Shown here piece by piece: positions 52,555 through 62,182 of a stretch of DNA of 64,000 nt. The stretch is from Runella zeae DSM 19591. Lineage in GTDB: Bacteria > Bacteroidota > Bacteroidia > Cytophagales > Spirosomataceae. The stretch's first letter is position 1. Every line of letters begins with the position of its first letter. A program made the position numbers and the translations under genes. The stretch lies in NCBI RefSeq assembly GCF_000423565.1, contig NZ_AUIF01000003.1:248001-312000 (forward strand), given 5' to 3'. Below the pieces are notes generated by a model. That model did no database searches and was not told where the DNA came from. It worked only from the letters and a program-made list of their open reading frames with translations.

Positions 52555-53460
52555 ATGAGCAATACACCTAAGCCTACATTAGGAGATTATTTACACTTAC
52601 ACTTTCTGGTACTTATTTGGGGGGGGACGGCGATATTGGGCAAGCTAGTGAATCCCCTTCTTTCACGATTAAGCCTGACTTTTTTTCGCACTCTTTTAGC
52701 GGCAATTGGACTGGCGATAGTATTGTGGCTTTGGAAAGAATGGAAAAAAGTATCTACTCAGGACCGTTGGGCGATGCTTGGCGTAGGGGTGATTATGGGT
52801 TTACATTGGCTTACATTTTTTTTGTCTGCCCATGTGTCTAGTGCTTCGGTGTGTTTGGCGGGGATGTCTACTACTTCTCTTTTTACGTCTTTGCTGGAAC
52901 CTCTTTTCAATCGCAAAAGAGTGCGGCCGTTGGAAGTATTGTTGAGCTTAGTAGTGATAGCAGGGCTTTATCTTATTTTTAGATTTGAATTTGACCAGTC
53001 GTTGGGATTGAGCTTGGCACTTGTTTCGGCATTTTTGGCCGCTCTTTTTACCATTGCCAACAGTCGTTTAGTCACGCGGCATAATGCTCTTTTGATTACA
53101 TTTTATGAAATGAACGGCGCCACGCTTGCCATGCTTATTGGTATCATGGGAATGTCGTTGGGTGGAGGTTTTACCTCACGCGAGCTTCTCCCTCTTCCTT
53201 CTGATTGGCTCTGGATTGGTATATTGGCATTGGTATGTACGATATATGCTTACTCGGCAGGGGTTCATTTGCTGCGCAAAATCTCCCCCTTTACGCTCAA
53301 TCTTACGATCAATTTAGAGCCTGTATACGGGATAATTTTGGCCTATTTCATTCTGCACGAGCGTATGACTACGGGATTTTATGTGGGAGCTTTGGTGATT
53401 TTACTATCGGTGGTTTTATACCCTATTCTCCAGCCTAAGTTTACTGTCAAAGAAGTTTAG
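52555..53460 (+). CDS. EamA/DMT-family transporter
   Basis: Start chosen at ATG 52555 (MSNTPKPTLGDYLHLHFLVLIWG), giving 301 residues; a TTG at 52531 extends it. Ten hydrophobic segments in two EamA repeats are visible (HFLVLIWGGTAILGKL to LYLIFRF, and ALVSAFLAALFTIANS to LVILLSVVLYPIL). The conserved second-half motif NLTINLEPVYGIILAYFILHE is clear. Inner-membrane metabolite exporter of unknown substrate. Its last 4 bases overlap the stop of the convergent gene. A TACTTTTG -7-like box lies at 52526-52533. Confidence 0.9.
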   Translation: MSNTPKPTLGDYLHLHFLVLIWGGTAILGKLVNPLLSRLSLTFFRTLLAAIGLAIVLWLWKEWKKVSTQDRWAMLGVGVIMGLHWLTFFLSAHVSSASVCLAGMSTTSLFTSLLEPLFNRKRVRPLEVLLSLVVIAGLYLIFRFEFDQSLGLSLALVSAFLAALFTIANSRLVTRHNALLITFYEMNGATLAMLIGIMGMSLGGGFTSRELLPLPSDWLWIGILALVCTIYAYSAGVHLLRKISPFTLNLTINLEPVYGIILAYFILHERMTTGFYVGALVILLSVVLYPILQPKFTVKEV

Positions 53461-55142
53461 CGCCAAATTTTATTGTGAATCTTTTCCCAGCCTTTTTGGT
53501 CGCTCGGTAAGGGTGCGTCGCGGCTGATGTATTTGCCTGTAGCGTCTACAAGCACACTATGAGGTACACGGGTGATTTCCCACGAATTCACAAAAAAATC
53601 GTTTTGCTCTTCAGTTAGTTTGATGTGCAAGCCTCTGTTTTTGTTTTTAATTACGGATTGCACCCATAAGTCTTCTCCTGAGTCTTGTTCGCAGAGGTAG
53701 ACAAAAGGCAATTCTTTTTCAGAATATAAATTTCTAAGGAGTCGGGCCTCTTCCAAACTTTGGAGGCCAAGTTCGTCGTTGGTCCAAAAAATGACGTAAA
53801 AAGGTGTGCCGCGATAATGTCTTTTAATTTTTTCCCAAACTACATTTCCGTCAGCGACGGCATTTTGGTGGAGATACACCCCCGAAATAGGTTCTAGGGC
53901 CTCATTTATATTGATTTGTGTATTTCCGCTAAGTTGGCGGTAGGTTTTGTTGATAAGGGTAGAATCTAAGTTTTCGTTATGGTGCAATTCGTCTAAGGAT
54001 ATTTTATATAGTTGATTCGAAATCTTGGGACGTATATGATGATACCAAAGTTCCATGGTTTGTGGCATGGCGCTATTGATATAGCGGGCATAAAAGTTGG
54101 CTTGGATGTAATCAAGTTCTTTGGGAGAGGCCACGCTTGCGTATTTTTTGAGGTAGGTTTCAAAAATACTCAAGGGTTGCATGATGTCTTTTCTTCGTTC
54201 AAAAAGTGTATTTAAAAAATTAATATCACGCATTTTGGCGACGCCATTTTCTGTAAATGAAGAGAGGCGTTCTTTTTCCTCTTCACTAAGATTGGGAATA
54301 TTTTCTAAAATAAGGGCAGACAGTACCTTCACCGGCAGGGTCGATTCTTTGGGGGTAGGGGTAGTATTAACCGTATGCTGTATAAATTTATCATAACTAT
54401 TCGCTTTAGAAAAAGTGAGGATTTGGGTGGTATCTAAGGCGACAAGACTGCTGAAAGAAGCGGGAAAAGGGGCATCGGTTTGGAGCAGCTTATCATAAAA
54501 CCTAGCTACCACAATATCGTTGAAAGATGAAAGAACCCACTGACTTAGTAAAGGCTCAGGTTGGGGGAAAAAAGAACTAAAATAAGCTGTGCGGCGCTCT
54601 CGTTCGGTAGTGAGGGCTTCCCAAAAACGATTGATATTGTCTGTACTCTCTTTTTTTTCAGGATTAGTAATAAGCCAATTATTGAAGGCTGTCCAAAACC
54701 GCGTGTGTTGATTATTGATATTGGCGAGCGCACCTTCAAAAAGAACAGGGGACTTGGCTTTGTCAAGCGAATCGCCATTGATTTTGACATTACTCTTTCC
54801 TTTGGTGGCTAGGAAAGGTATACTCATGCTGGCATACGAAAGATTACATTCTTCAATTGGATAAACTAAAGGGATTTTTAATTCAAAACTTCCGTCTGGT
54901 TGAAGTGGGGCCACTTTTACAATCACTCGATTGGGGCGTAAAATATTGGTTCTAGATACTACCACTTCAGGCGCACGACGATAAAGCCTGAGTGATAGAT
55001 TCTCCACCTTTCCCCTAAGCCACAGTGTATCATTTTGGGTATGTCCGTCATGATACATCATCCCTAGTACCACAATTACCATGAACTTTATTGTATGGTT
55101 TAGGTAGGATGAAGATAGGAATTGAAAGGTCGATGATGCCAT
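53457..55142 (-). CDS. Secreted thioredoxin-like protein without CxxC
   Basis: I chose the start at 55142 (MASSTFQFLSSSYLNHTIKF), giving 561 residues; ten upstream codons overlap the neighbouring gene. A hydrophobic signal (FMVIVVLGMMYHDGHTQ) leads into a long mostly helical region. The C-terminal ~140 residues follow the TlpA/ResA thioredoxin fold (FYVIFWTNDELGLQSLEEARLL to VPHSVLVDATGKYISRDAP). The position of the redox CxxC reads WTNDELG, so thiol-disulfide exchange is not expected. Probably periplasmic; non-redox role unknown. Confidence 0.82.
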   Translation of the reverse strand: MASSTFQFLSSSYLNHTIKFMVIVVLGMMYHDGHTQNDTLWLRGKVENLSLRLYRRAPEVVVSRTNILRPNRVIVKVAPLQPDGSFELKIPLVYPIEECNLSYASMSIPFLATKGKSNVKINGDSLDKAKSPVLFEGALANINNQHTRFWTAFNNWLITNPEKKESTDNINRFWEALTTERERRTAYFSSFFPQPEPLLSQWVLSSFNDIVVARFYDKLLQTDAPFPASFSSLVALDTTQILTFSKANSYDKFIQHTVNTTPTPKESTLPVKVLSALILENIPNLSEEEKERLSSFTENGVAKMRDINFLNTLFERRKDIMQPLSIFETYLKKYASVASPKELDYIQANFYARYINSAMPQTMELWYHHIRPKISNQLYKISLDELHHNENLDSTLINKTYRQLSGNTQININEALEPISGVYLHQNAVADGNVVWEKIKRHYRGTPFYVIFWTNDELGLQSLEEARLLRNLYSEKELPFVYLCEQDSGEDLWVQSVIKNKNRGLHIKLTEEQNDFFVNSWEITRVPHSVLVDATGKYISRDAPLPSDQKGWEKIHNKIWR

Positions 55143-55152
55143 AGCTTTCGTT

Positions 55153-56325
55153 TTATGGACGTGTGATTTCAAACACGTGTTTTAAGATTTCTTGATCACT
55201 TTCTGTAAAAGGTTCCCCTTTTCTGCTGATGGTTTCTTCAACCACTTGGAGCGCTTTTTCGAGGCGGTATTCTGTAAAACCCTCTGCGGCACCCCCCCAA
55301 GAAAAAGAAGGAATATGTTTGGGCTGGAAGCCTGCCCCAAATACATTGACATTGACTCCTACTACCGTGCCAGTATTAAACATAGTGCTGATGCCGGCTT
55401 TGGTGAAATCCCCCATAAATAACCCACAAAAAAGGCGATTGGAATCTTCGAGGGTGTGCGTAGCATAGCTATAGAGCTTTACGTTAGTATAATCGTTTTT
55501 GAGGTTAGAGTTATTGCAATTTGCCCCCAAATTACACCATTCTCCCAAGACCGAATTGCCCAGAAACCCGTCATGACCTTTATTGCTACAACCAAATAGC
55601 ACCGAATTGCTCACTTCTCCCCCTATTTTGCAATAAGGCCCAATGCTTGTATTCATCCGCATTTTAGCCCCCCAGTTGACAGTAGCATTATTGCCAAGTG
55701 AAAAAGGCCCCACGATGACGCTTCCTTCGTGAATGGTGGCGTTTTTGCCAATGTAAATCGGCCCATTTTGAGCGTTTAAAACCGAAGCACGAATGTTTGC
55801 CCCTTCTTCTACAAAAATTTGATGAGGGGCATAGCAGTAAGTATAAGGGTCGTCAATGGGCTGGCTTGTACGATTGTGCGTGATTGCCTCAAAATCGGCT
55901 TTGATTTGAGCACCATTTTCACCATAAATGTCCCATACTCGCCGAATAACCGTAAAAGACTCAATAAAAGAAATAAGTTTTAATTCATTTTTAGGATCTA
56001 CAACCTCATAAGGCGAGCGGTAGGCAATTATCAAATCATTTCCTATCAATGCTTCGCCTTCATTAAGACTCCCAACAGCTTTGGCAATGGATTTGGTGGC
56101 GCAGACAGCACCGTTCAAAAATACATTGTCGTCGGTGGTAAGGAGTGGGAATTTGGGTTGAAGATAAGACTCAGTCAAGAATGAAGGTCTCGCTTTCAGA
56201 AAATGCTGCCATTTTTGGGTCAATGTCCAAATCCCACACCGAATTTCAGAGACAGGACGAGTAAAAGTAAAAGGTAATAACCAAGGACGTATGCTGGAAT
56301 CGTCGTAAATAATAAAATTGGCCAT
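55153..56325 (-). CDS. GlmU-like protein with left-handed beta-helix
   Basis: The 390-residue protein starts NFIIYDDSSIRPWLLPFTFTRP and has an N-terminal pyrophosphorylase-like region without a recognisable nucleotidyltransferase GxGTRxxP motif. Hexapeptide repeats (~170-330; IYIGKNATIHEGSVIVGPFS, NATVNWGAKMRMNTSIGPYC) follow. It matches a Bacteroidota GlmU-family group that may supply sugar-1-phosphate uridylylation or acetyl transfer, but the degenerate N-terminus makes bifunctional GlmU activity doubtful. Ten bp upstream of the thioredoxin-like gene, same direction. Confidence 0.83.
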   Translation of the reverse strand: MANFIIYDDSSIRPWLLPFTFTRPVSEIRCGIWTLTQKWQHFLKARPSFLTESYLQPKFPLLTTDDNVFLNGAVCATKSIAKAVGSLNEGEALIGNDLIIAYRSPYEVVDPKNELKLISFIESFTVIRRVWDIYGENGAQIKADFEAITHNRTSQPIDDPYTYCYAPHQIFVEEGANIRASVLNAQNGPIYIGKNATIHEGSVIVGPFSLGNNATVNWGAKMRMNTSIGPYCKIGGEVSNSVLFGCSNKGHDGFLGNSVLGEWCNLGANCNNSNLKNDYTNVKLYSYATHTLEDSNRLFCGLFMGDFTKAGISTMFNTGTVVGVNVNVFGAGFQPKHIPSFSWGGAAEGFTEYRLEKALQVVEETISRKGEPFTESDQEILKHVFEITRP

Positions 56326-56513
56326 TTTTTATTTTTTTTAAAAAGCAGGTTTTTCTTTACCAATACTTTTAGATTAAATGTCAAAAAGTGAAAAAAACCA
56401 TTAGAGTTTTAGAGGCTTTCGCCGTCACAAAGATAAGTTTTGCGTAAAATTTATTAGGTTTGCCAATACAAACATTTTTGACTCACCAAACAATACAAAT
56501 ATTCCAGATAATC

Positions 56514-58004
56514 ATGCCTCAACTTTCCAAACAAATCGTTGATAGCGAAAATCAATTTACTTTTGACCTACCAGTAAAAGTACTTCAATTTGGTACAGGA
56601 GTATTGCTTAGAGGTCTGTGTGACTATCTTATAGACCAAGCCAACAAGCAGCATATTTTTAACGGGCGTATTGTAGTTGTGAAATCTACTGCTGGTTCAG
56701 CCGATGATTTTGCTGCCCAAGATGGTCTTTACACGGTTTGTGTGCGGGGTGTCGACGGAGAAGGAAATACTATCGATGAAGCTACGACGGTTACGGCGGT
56801 CAGTAGGGTGATTTCGGCCCAAGACAATTGGCAAAGTATTCTTCAGGTAGCTCGTAATCCACATCTAGAAGTGATTATTTCTAATACCACAGAAGTAGGT
56901 ATTCAATACGTTGAAGAAAATATCTTCCAAAGCCCTCCTCAATCTTTCCCTGCCAAGCTGACGGCGTTTTTGTATGAGCGCTTTCGCACATATGGCGGCA
57001 AAAAAGACAAAGGAGTCGTAGTAGTTCCTACGGAGCTTATTACTGATAATGGCCTCAAGCTACGCGAATGTGTCGAAAAGCTTTCTGCTTACAACGAATT
57101 AGGGAAATTGTTTAACAAATGGTTGAAATACCATGTCAAGTTCTGTAATTCTTTGGTAGACAGGATTGTACCCGGTAAGCCTGATGCTGCCACTCATGCT
57201 GCTCTTGAAGAAAAAATAGGCTACCAAGATTCACTATTGACCGTTGCAGAGCCTTATCTTTTGTGGGCCATTGAGGGCGATGAGCGAGTTAAAAAAGTAT
57301 TATCGTTTGAGCAAATCCACCCCAATGTCATCGTTGACGAAGATATTTCCTACTATCGTGAGCGCAAACTTCGTATTCTCAATGGTAGTCACAGTGCTTC
57401 GGCTCCACTTGGGTACTTGAGTGGATTTGATATTACATTTCAGTGTATGAACGACCCTGCTATGTCGAAGTATTACGAGAACGTCATATATGACGAAATC
57501 GTACCTACTTTGCCTTTTGATGACCAAATGGATGAGTTGAAAGTGTTTGCGGGTGATATTCTGAATCGTTATCGTAACCCGTTTATTCAGCAAAAACTCA
57601 TCGGAATTACGCTACAGCAAACTTCCAAAATGAACGCTCGTAATGCCACTACGATTCGGCGTTATTATCAGCAGTTTGGCAAGCCTCCTCGTTTGTTTGC
57701 TATTGGATTTGCGGCTTATTTGTTGTTTATGAAAGCCGTAAAACAACAAAATGAGCATTATTATGGCCAAAGAGGCGACGATTTTTATATCATTAATGAC
57801 GAACAAGCAGCTTATTTCTATGAGAAATGGCAAGGAGTTACGACGGAGTCGGTAGGGGAGTTGGTACAAACAGTATTGAGCAATACTAAAATATGGGAAG
57901 CTGATTTGACAAAATTGGAAGGATTTGCCGAAACCGTCACCGAATATCTTACAGATATGATGACCAACGGCGTAAAAAATACTTTGGAAAAGGCCATATT
58001 GTAG
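56514..58004 (+). CDS. uxaB: Tagaturonate reductase (mannitol dehydrogenase family)
   Basis: I chose the ATG at 56514 (MPQLSKQIVDSENQFTF), giving 496 residues; the longer frame begins at a TTG at 56460. The N-terminal Rossmann segment VLQFGTGVLLRGLCDYL, ISNTTEVGIQY and the middle PTELITDNGLKLRECV with FCNSLVDRIVPG are typical of UxaB. It reduces D-tagaturonate to D-altronate with NADH in galacturonate catabolism. No other pectin/hexuronate genes are adjacent. A TAGGTTTG -7-like box lies at 56455-56462. Distinguishing it from fructuronate reductase (UxuB) relies on overall pattern. Confidence 0.88.
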   Translation: MPQLSKQIVDSENQFTFDLPVKVLQFGTGVLLRGLCDYLIDQANKQHIFNGRIVVVKSTAGSADDFAAQDGLYTVCVRGVDGEGNTIDEATTVTAVSRVISAQDNWQSILQVARNPHLEVIISNTTEVGIQYVEENIFQSPPQSFPAKLTAFLYERFRTYGGKKDKGVVVVPTELITDNGLKLRECVEKLSAYNELGKLFNKWLKYHVKFCNSLVDRIVPGKPDAATHAALEEKIGYQDSLLTVAEPYLLWAIEGDERVKKVLSFEQIHPNVIVDEDISYYRERKLRILNGSHSASAPLGYLSGFDITFQCMNDPAMSKYYENVIYDEIVPTLPFDDQMDELKVFAGDILNRYRNPFIQQKLIGITLQQTSKMNARNATTIRRYYQQFGKPPRLFAIGFAAYLLFMKAVKQQNEHYYGQRGDDFYIINDEQAAYFYEKWQGVTTESVGELVQTVLSNTKIWEADLTKLEGFAETVTEYLTDMMTNGVKNTLEKAIL

Positions 58005-58019
58005 CAATAATTATACATT

Positions 58020-58064
58020 AAGGGTTAGATGTTAGGTTTTGACTTAGCCTCTAACCCTTTTGTT
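58020..58064 (+). terminator. Terminator after the tagaturonate reductase gene
   Basis: Arms AAGGGTTAGA (58020-58029) and TCTAACCCTT (58050-58059), with extra partial pairing inside, followed by a T-rich run. Confidence 0.8.
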
Positions 58065-58087
58065 TTTCTTTTCAAACAAAAATCAAT

Positions 58088-58729
58088 ATGTTGAAAAATA
58101 AATTTGTTGTAGGTATTATTTTTTTGGTAATCATAGGGATTATTGGATATACTTTTTTGGGGGAAGAAACAACCGTTTCGGTCGATGATTATATTGCTCA
58201 AATAGAAAAAGAACGTAAGGACAAAGATAACTTTTATCGAAATTCTGATAGCTCGCCGATTGCAGACAAATCTAATTTTAAAGGATTGCATTATTTTGCC
58301 CCAGATCCTACTTATAAAGTGGAGGCCAAAGTGATTCCCTATCATAGCGCTGCTTCTGACAAGCAGGTATCGGTCCCAATGACGGATGGTAGCAAAGAAA
58401 CCTACGAAAAATATGGGTTTGCGGAATTTACCTTGCCGGGAGAAAGCGAAGCCGCAGACTTGAATGTGTACCGTCTTTTGATTTATAAACACGACAAAGG
58501 TCTGTCTATTTTGTTTCGAGATGCCACAGCACCTGAAGAAACTTACGGAGGAGGACGCTATCTTGATTTTAAAACAGAGGATGTGAAAGATAACAAACTG
58601 CTTATCGACTTCAACGTGGCATACAATCCCTATTGTGCCTACAACCCAAGCTATGCCTGCCCGATTCCTCCCAAAGAAAACACCCTGCCAGTGAGAATAG
58701 AAGCAGGAGAAAAAAACTTTGATAAATAG
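58088..58729 (+). CDS. DUF1684-family membrane-anchored protein
   Basis: The 213-residue protein has an N-terminal hydrophobic anchor (FVVGIIFLVIIGIIGYTFLG). The soluble domain has family segments FYRNSDSSPI, KYGFAEFTL, LLIYKHDKGLSILFRDATA, ETYGGGRYLDF and FNVAYNPYCAYNPSYACPIPP. DUF1684 proteins are of unknown function and occur in diverse bacteria; the three late Cys/Tyr/Pro-rich residues are conserved in what I recall of the family. Single gene between terminators and pheT. Confidence 0.88.
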   Translation: MLKNKFVVGIIFLVIIGIIGYTFLGEETTVSVDDYIAQIEKERKDKDNFYRNSDSSPIADKSNFKGLHYFAPDPTYKVEAKVIPYHSAASDKQVSVPMTDGSKETYEKYGFAEFTLPGESEAADLNVYRLLIYKHDKGLSILFRDATAPEETYGGGRYLDFKTEDVKDNKLLIDFNVAYNPYCAYNPSYACPIPPKENTLPVRIEAGEKNFDK

Positions 58730-58896
58730 AAATAAGGTTTGCTAGTGAATAATTTCCGAGATAAGGAAGACCACTAGTTATATGCTTTCCCCAAAATCCT
58801 CTAATTTTGCAGTCTAAACTAAAAGTTTTAAGTAAAAGACTTAGACTTTTAAAACAATTTTAAATATACCCAATCAATATTGGGACTGAATGTTTT

Positions 58897-61323
58897 ATGA
58901 AAATTTCTTATAACTGGCTTAAACAACTGATTGATATTGAGGAGTCTGCTGAAGAAGTAGGGAAACTATTGACCGCTACAGGCTTAGAAGTAGAAGGTAT
59001 AGAACCTGTGGAAAAAGTACAGGGTGGCCTCAATGGAATAGTAATAGGAGAAGTGCTTACTTGTGAGCCTTTTACGGTCAAAGAAAAAACCCTTCACCTG
59101 ACTACGGTTGATATTGGAACCGAGCAGCCGTCTACCATCGTATGCGGAGCCGCCAATGTAGCGGCTGGCCAAAAAGTAGTAGTAGCCACGGTAGGTGCTA
59201 CTATTTATCCTAGTCATGGAGAGCCTTTTACGATTTCAAAACGCAAGGTATATGGTCAGCCCTCAGAAGGGATGATATGTGCTGAAGATGAAATAGGATT
59301 AGGAACATCTCATGCGGGTATTATGGTGTTAGACACTGATTTGGCCAACGGTACTCCTGCTGCTCAATACTTTGGATTGCTGCCCGATTATGTCATCGAA
59401 ATCGGCCTTACGCCCAACCGTGCCGATGCCGCCTCGCATCTTGGCGTAGCACGTGACCTCAAGGCAGTATCAAATAGGGGAATCAAATGGCCTTCCGTTG
59501 AGCAGTTTGTAGCCAACGAAGCCCCCTCTGCATCAGGAGTGGAAGTAATTGTCGAAAATTCGGAAGCCTGTCCTCGCTATGCCGGAATTTTGATTGAGGG
59601 GCTGACAGTCAAAGAATCTCCCGATTGGTTGAAGGAAAAATTGCAGGCAGTAGGTGTGCGTCCTATCAACAATGTGGTAGATATTACAAACTATATTTGT
59701 CATGAACTAGGACAACCGTTGCACGCTTTTGATGCCGCTAAAATCAGTGGTCATCAAGTAATCGTCAAAACCTTAGAAGCGGGGACTCCTTTTGTGACGC
59801 TTGATGGGGTCGAAAGAAAACTCTCCCAGCATGATTTGATGATTTGTAACGCCGAAGAACCTATGTGTATCGGGGGTGTATTTGGTGGTACTAAATCGGG
59901 CGTGACTGAGCATACGACGGGGATATTTTTGGAAGCCGCTTACTTTTCTCCCGCCTGGATTAGACGTACCGGTACTTTCCACGGCCTCAAAACAGACGCC
60001 TCTTTCCGATTTGAGCGAGGTACCGACCCCAACATGCCGGTCTATGCTCTCAAACGCGCCGCTTTGCTGATTAAAGAAGTAGCAGGCGGAAAGACCGCTT
60101 CAGAAGTAGTGGATATTTACCCCAATCCTATTCTTAACAATAATGTACCAGTCAAATTCCGAAATATTGACCGTTTGATTGGAAAATCCCTTGACCGCAC
60201 GCTGATAAAGCAAATCTTAACAAGCCTTGATATTGAGATATTAGACGAAACTTCAGAAGGGTTTGTGGCTTCGGTGGCTCCTTATCGGGTAGATGTGACC
60301 CGCGAAGCTGACATTATCGAAGAGATTTTGCGGATTTTTGGATTTGATAATATTGAGCTTTCTGACCATCTCTCTGCCAACTTTTTGTCAGGTTTTCCTT
60401 TGGTAGACCCTGATAAACAGAAACTACGCATTGCGAATTTGTTGGCTGCCAATGGATTTAACGAAACCATGACCAACTCTCTCACTAAGCCCATCTACAA
60501 TGATGCTGTACGAGGAAGTTTTGTGGGCGAAGATGTAGTGATATTGAACCCCTTGAGCGAAGATTTGTCGGTAATGCGGCAAACTATGGTGTTTTCAGGC
60601 TTGGAGAGTTTGGCATACAATCTCAATCGCCGTCAACGAGATTTGAAACTTTGTGAGTTTGGCAAAACCTACCACAAAGTAGAAGGCAAGTACAAAGAAT
60701 TGTCGCATTTGGTACTATTGATGGCAGGACATCAGCAGGCGGAAAGCTGGGTAGCCAAAGATCAAAAATTAGCATTTCATGACTTAGCAGCGCAAGTGCA
60801 TCTAGTTTTAAATGCATTCAGGGTACACAATGTAGAGAAGCAGGAATTGACCGATAAGTCAGTATTTGAGTATGGCCTCACCTACACTGTTAAGAAAAAA
60901 CCGGTGGTGAGTTTTGGGCAAGTCAGAAGCAAGCTTACCAAAATGCTAGACATCAAGCAGCCTGTATTTTATGCAGATTTTGACTGGGCGTACTTGCTCA
61001 AGCAATACAACGATAAAGTTCGTTTCTCCGAAGTCTCCAAATTTCCAGAAGTACGTCGTGACTTATCTTTGGTATTGGATAAATCAGTGACTTTTGAGCA
61101 GATTAGACAAACAGCCCACAAATACGAAAAAGAACTGTTGACGAATATCAACGTATTTGATGTGTACGAGGGAGAGAATATCGGTACTGATAAAAAATCA
61201 TACTCAGTGAGTTTTATACTCCAAGACGAAGCCCAAACCCTGACTGATAAAGTCATTGACAAAGCCATGCAAAAACTAATGTTGGGTTTTGAAAAGGAAT
61301 TGGGGGCTGTTATCAGAAAATAA
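58897..61323 (+). CDS. pheT: Phenylalanine-tRNA ligase beta subunit
   Basis: The 808-residue protein has the N-terminal tRNA-binding OB domain (IVIGEVLTCEPF region ~40-150), B3/4 and B5 domains (GVRPINNVVDITNYICHELGQPLHAFD), the catalytic-core-like domain (VDVTREADIIEEILRIFGFDNI) and a C-terminal ferredoxin-like anticodon domain (~715-808, SKFPEVRRDLSLVLDKSVTF). It pairs with PheS, which is not in the window. A TAATTTTG box at 58802-58809 may be the -7 element. It heads a probable transcript with the coiled-coil gene, zapA and possibly rny. Confidence 0.97.
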   Translation: MKISYNWLKQLIDIEESAEEVGKLLTATGLEVEGIEPVEKVQGGLNGIVIGEVLTCEPFTVKEKTLHLTTVDIGTEQPSTIVCGAANVAAGQKVVVATVGATIYPSHGEPFTISKRKVYGQPSEGMICAEDEIGLGTSHAGIMVLDTDLANGTPAAQYFGLLPDYVIEIGLTPNRADAASHLGVARDLKAVSNRGIKWPSVEQFVANEAPSASGVEVIVENSEACPRYAGILIEGLTVKESPDWLKEKLQAVGVRPINNVVDITNYICHELGQPLHAFDAAKISGHQVIVKTLEAGTPFVTLDGVERKLSQHDLMICNAEEPMCIGGVFGGTKSGVTEHTTGIFLEAAYFSPAWIRRTGTFHGLKTDASFRFERGTDPNMPVYALKRAALLIKEVAGGKTASEVVDIYPNPILNNNVPVKFRNIDRLIGKSLDRTLIKQILTSLDIEILDETSEGFVASVAPYRVDVTREADIIEEILRIFGFDNIELSDHLSANFLSGFPLVDPDKQKLRIANLLAANGFNETMTNSLTKPIYNDAVRGSFVGEDVVILNPLSEDLSVMRQTMVFSGLESLAYNLNRRQRDLKLCEFGKTYHKVEGKYKELSHLVLLMAGHQQAESWVAKDQKLAFHDLAAQVHLVLNAFRVHNVEKQELTDKSVFEYGLTYTVKKKPVVSFGQVRSKLTKMLDIKQPVFYADFDWAYLLKQYNDKVRFSEVSKFPEVRRDLSLVLDKSVTFEQIRQTAHKYEKELLTNINVFDVYEGENIGTDKKSYSVSFILQDEAQTLTDKVIDKAMQKLMLGFEKELGAVIRK

Positions 61324-61369
61324 ATGTAGGGAGTAGGAGACGTAATACACACTGATTTTTGCAAATGGC

Positions 61370-61786
61370 ATGTCTAAGTACACCGGAAATAAACTAGCAA
61401 CATATGAAGATGATAGGTTGCTGGATGAGCTGAATTTTCAGTTCTTGTTTATTGAAAGAAGTATTACGGCTTTGCAGGCTGCTTTTGGTCATGAAAAAGC
61501 CGCTCATATTGAGCTAAAAATTCGTTTTGAGGCGCTCGAAAAAAAGTATGACCGCCAAGTGGCAGAACTCAAAACATTGCGTCAAGAAACCCGAAACTTA
61601 AAAGCGGAGAATAAACAATTGCGCGAAAAAGAACTTTCTTTGAAAGAAAAGTTAAATAATTTCAAACAATTGTCTATAATTGTAAAAAACCAGAAAAACA
61701 CAGACGCGATTACGCAACTGAACACCAAATTGGACGATTACATTCGATACATAGAAGAAACCATAGCTTTGCTAAAAACGCTATGA
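61370..61786 (+). CDS. Coiled-coil protein upstream of zapA
   Basis: The 138-residue cytoplasmic protein is mostly coiled coil (LKIRFEALEKKYDRQVAELKTLRQE to EKELSLKEKLNNFKQL). No TM segment. The stop overlaps the zapA start (ATGA), so the two are translated together. The pairing with ZapA suggests a division-associated partner, similar in idea to ZapB, but sequence homology to ZapB is not evident. Function inferred from neighbour only. Confidence 0.82.
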   Translation: MSKYTGNKLATYEDDRLLDELNFQFLFIERSITALQAAFGHEKAAHIELKIRFEALEKKYDRQVAELKTLRQETRNLKAENKQLREKELSLKEKLNNFKQLSIIVKNQKNTDAITQLNTKLDDYIRYIEETIALLKTL

Positions 61787-62100
61787 CTCAACTCATGGAA
61801 AAAGAACAAAAAAGACGACTTCTAAAAGTAAAAATAGCCGATAAAACGTATGAAGTATGGGCTAATTCAGATGATGAAGAGTCTTTTATGAGAGATGCAG
61901 CCAAGATAGTTGATGCACAAGTAAAAGTTCGAATGACAGAGAAAGGCGAAACCGATATTCAGAGAATCTTAGCGATGGTATGCTTAGATGCAATGGTAGC
62001 CCGACTTAAAGGAGACAATGATATAGAAGTTATACAGTCAACAGTTTTTAAACACTTAGACTATCTACAAAAATACTTCAGTCCCTCAAACCAAATTTAA
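61783..62100 (+). CDS. zapA: Cell division protein ZapA
   Basis: The 105-residue protein begins with a short charged lead-in and has the ZapA domain VKIADKTYEVWANSDDEESFMRDAAKIVDAQV followed by DIQRILAMVCLDAMVARLK. ZapA dimers cross-link FtsZ filaments at the Z-ring. An alternative ATG (61795) removes four residues. Translationally coupled to the coiled-coil gene and 82 bp upstream of rny. Confidence 0.9.
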   Translation: MTQLMEKEQKRRLLKVKIADKTYEVWANSDDEESFMRDAAKIVDAQVKVRMTEKGETDIQRILAMVCLDAMVARLKGDNDIEVIQSTVFKHLDYLQKYFSPSNQI

Positions 62101-62182
62101 GATTTTTGGTCGTTTCAGTTAAGTATATCTCCTATGCTGCGTTTAAAGGGAAATATGTCGAACCATTAAACACACATGTAAA

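Noticed and set aside
58730-58896. Phe-dependent leader peptide before pheT
   Set aside because: The only small ORF in the leader has a single Phe codon, and no terminator/antiterminator pair was found.
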